A stretch of 13,900 nt of DNA from an uncultured Planctomycetaceae bacterium (GTDB lineage: Bacteria > Planctomycetota > Planctomycetia > Pirellulales > Thermoguttaceae), in contig CAMZHY010000033.1 of the NCBI GenBank assembly GCA_947307005.1, forward strand, positions 1-13,900. Direction: 5' to 3'. The notes under the pieces were generated by a model. It ran no database searches. It was not told where the DNA came from and saw nothing but the letters and a program-made list of their open reading frames with translations. Positions 13,872 to 13,900 of this stretch are shown here, piece by piece; the stretch's first letter is position 1; each line of letters opens with the position of its first letter. The position numbers and the translations under genes are program-made.

Positions 13872-13900
13872 TCAAAATATCCGTTCTTAGAAATATCAAA

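Overview
The window looks like a chromosomal stretch from a member of the Planctomycetota. This rests on gene content, not on a marker gene. A secreted fusion joins a hydrazine-synthase-alpha-like propeller, two CxxCH haem sites and a formylglycine-generating-enzyme-type domain. A sigma-factor-like gene is followed by a one-TM, Gly/Met-rich anti-sigma-like protein. There is also a secreted ADP-ribosylglycohydrolase. Most genes are rich in GC-ending codons (gac, gcg, cgc, tcg), which also produces many long antisense shadow ORFs.

Layout from left to right. Positions 1-1981 hold two minus-strand genes, a divergent sigma-70-like protein and a membrane protein cut by the left edge. Positions 1982-2525 are an AT-rich intergenic region with three copies of a 37-bp operator-like element spaced exactly 146 bp apart. 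They lead into a plus-strand AlbA_2/GHKL-ATPase/winged-helix gene (2526-3875) that is more AT-rich than its neighbours. A small two-TM protein (3924-4142) and a secreted ADP-ribosylglycohydrolase (4272-6026) follow on the minus strand. A compact divergent promoter region (about 6056-6114) separates the latter from an unrecognised 198-aa plus-strand gene (6163-6759), which ends at a clear intrinsic terminator. Next are a secreted protein with two tandem glycerophosphodiester phosphodiesterase domains (6990-8798) and the 1331-aa diheme fusion (8897-12892), both on the plus strand.

The last kilobase differs. A long perfect-arm hairpin (12982-13034) is followed by a decayed C-terminal piece of an IS66-family transposase carrying a one-base frameshift. 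Beyond that lies AT-rich DNA with one possible membrane-protein ORF (13602-13871). It reads as a mobile-element scar or the start of an accessory region.

Three large proteins (ADP-ribosylglycohydrolase, tandem GDPD, haem fusion) carry signal peptides and should act outside the cytoplasm, but the sequence does not show that they share a pathway. The best candidates for something undescribed are the triplicated operator array in front of the AlbA_2 regulator and the domain architecture of the haem/FGE fusion. No CRISPR array, tRNA or rRNA was seen.
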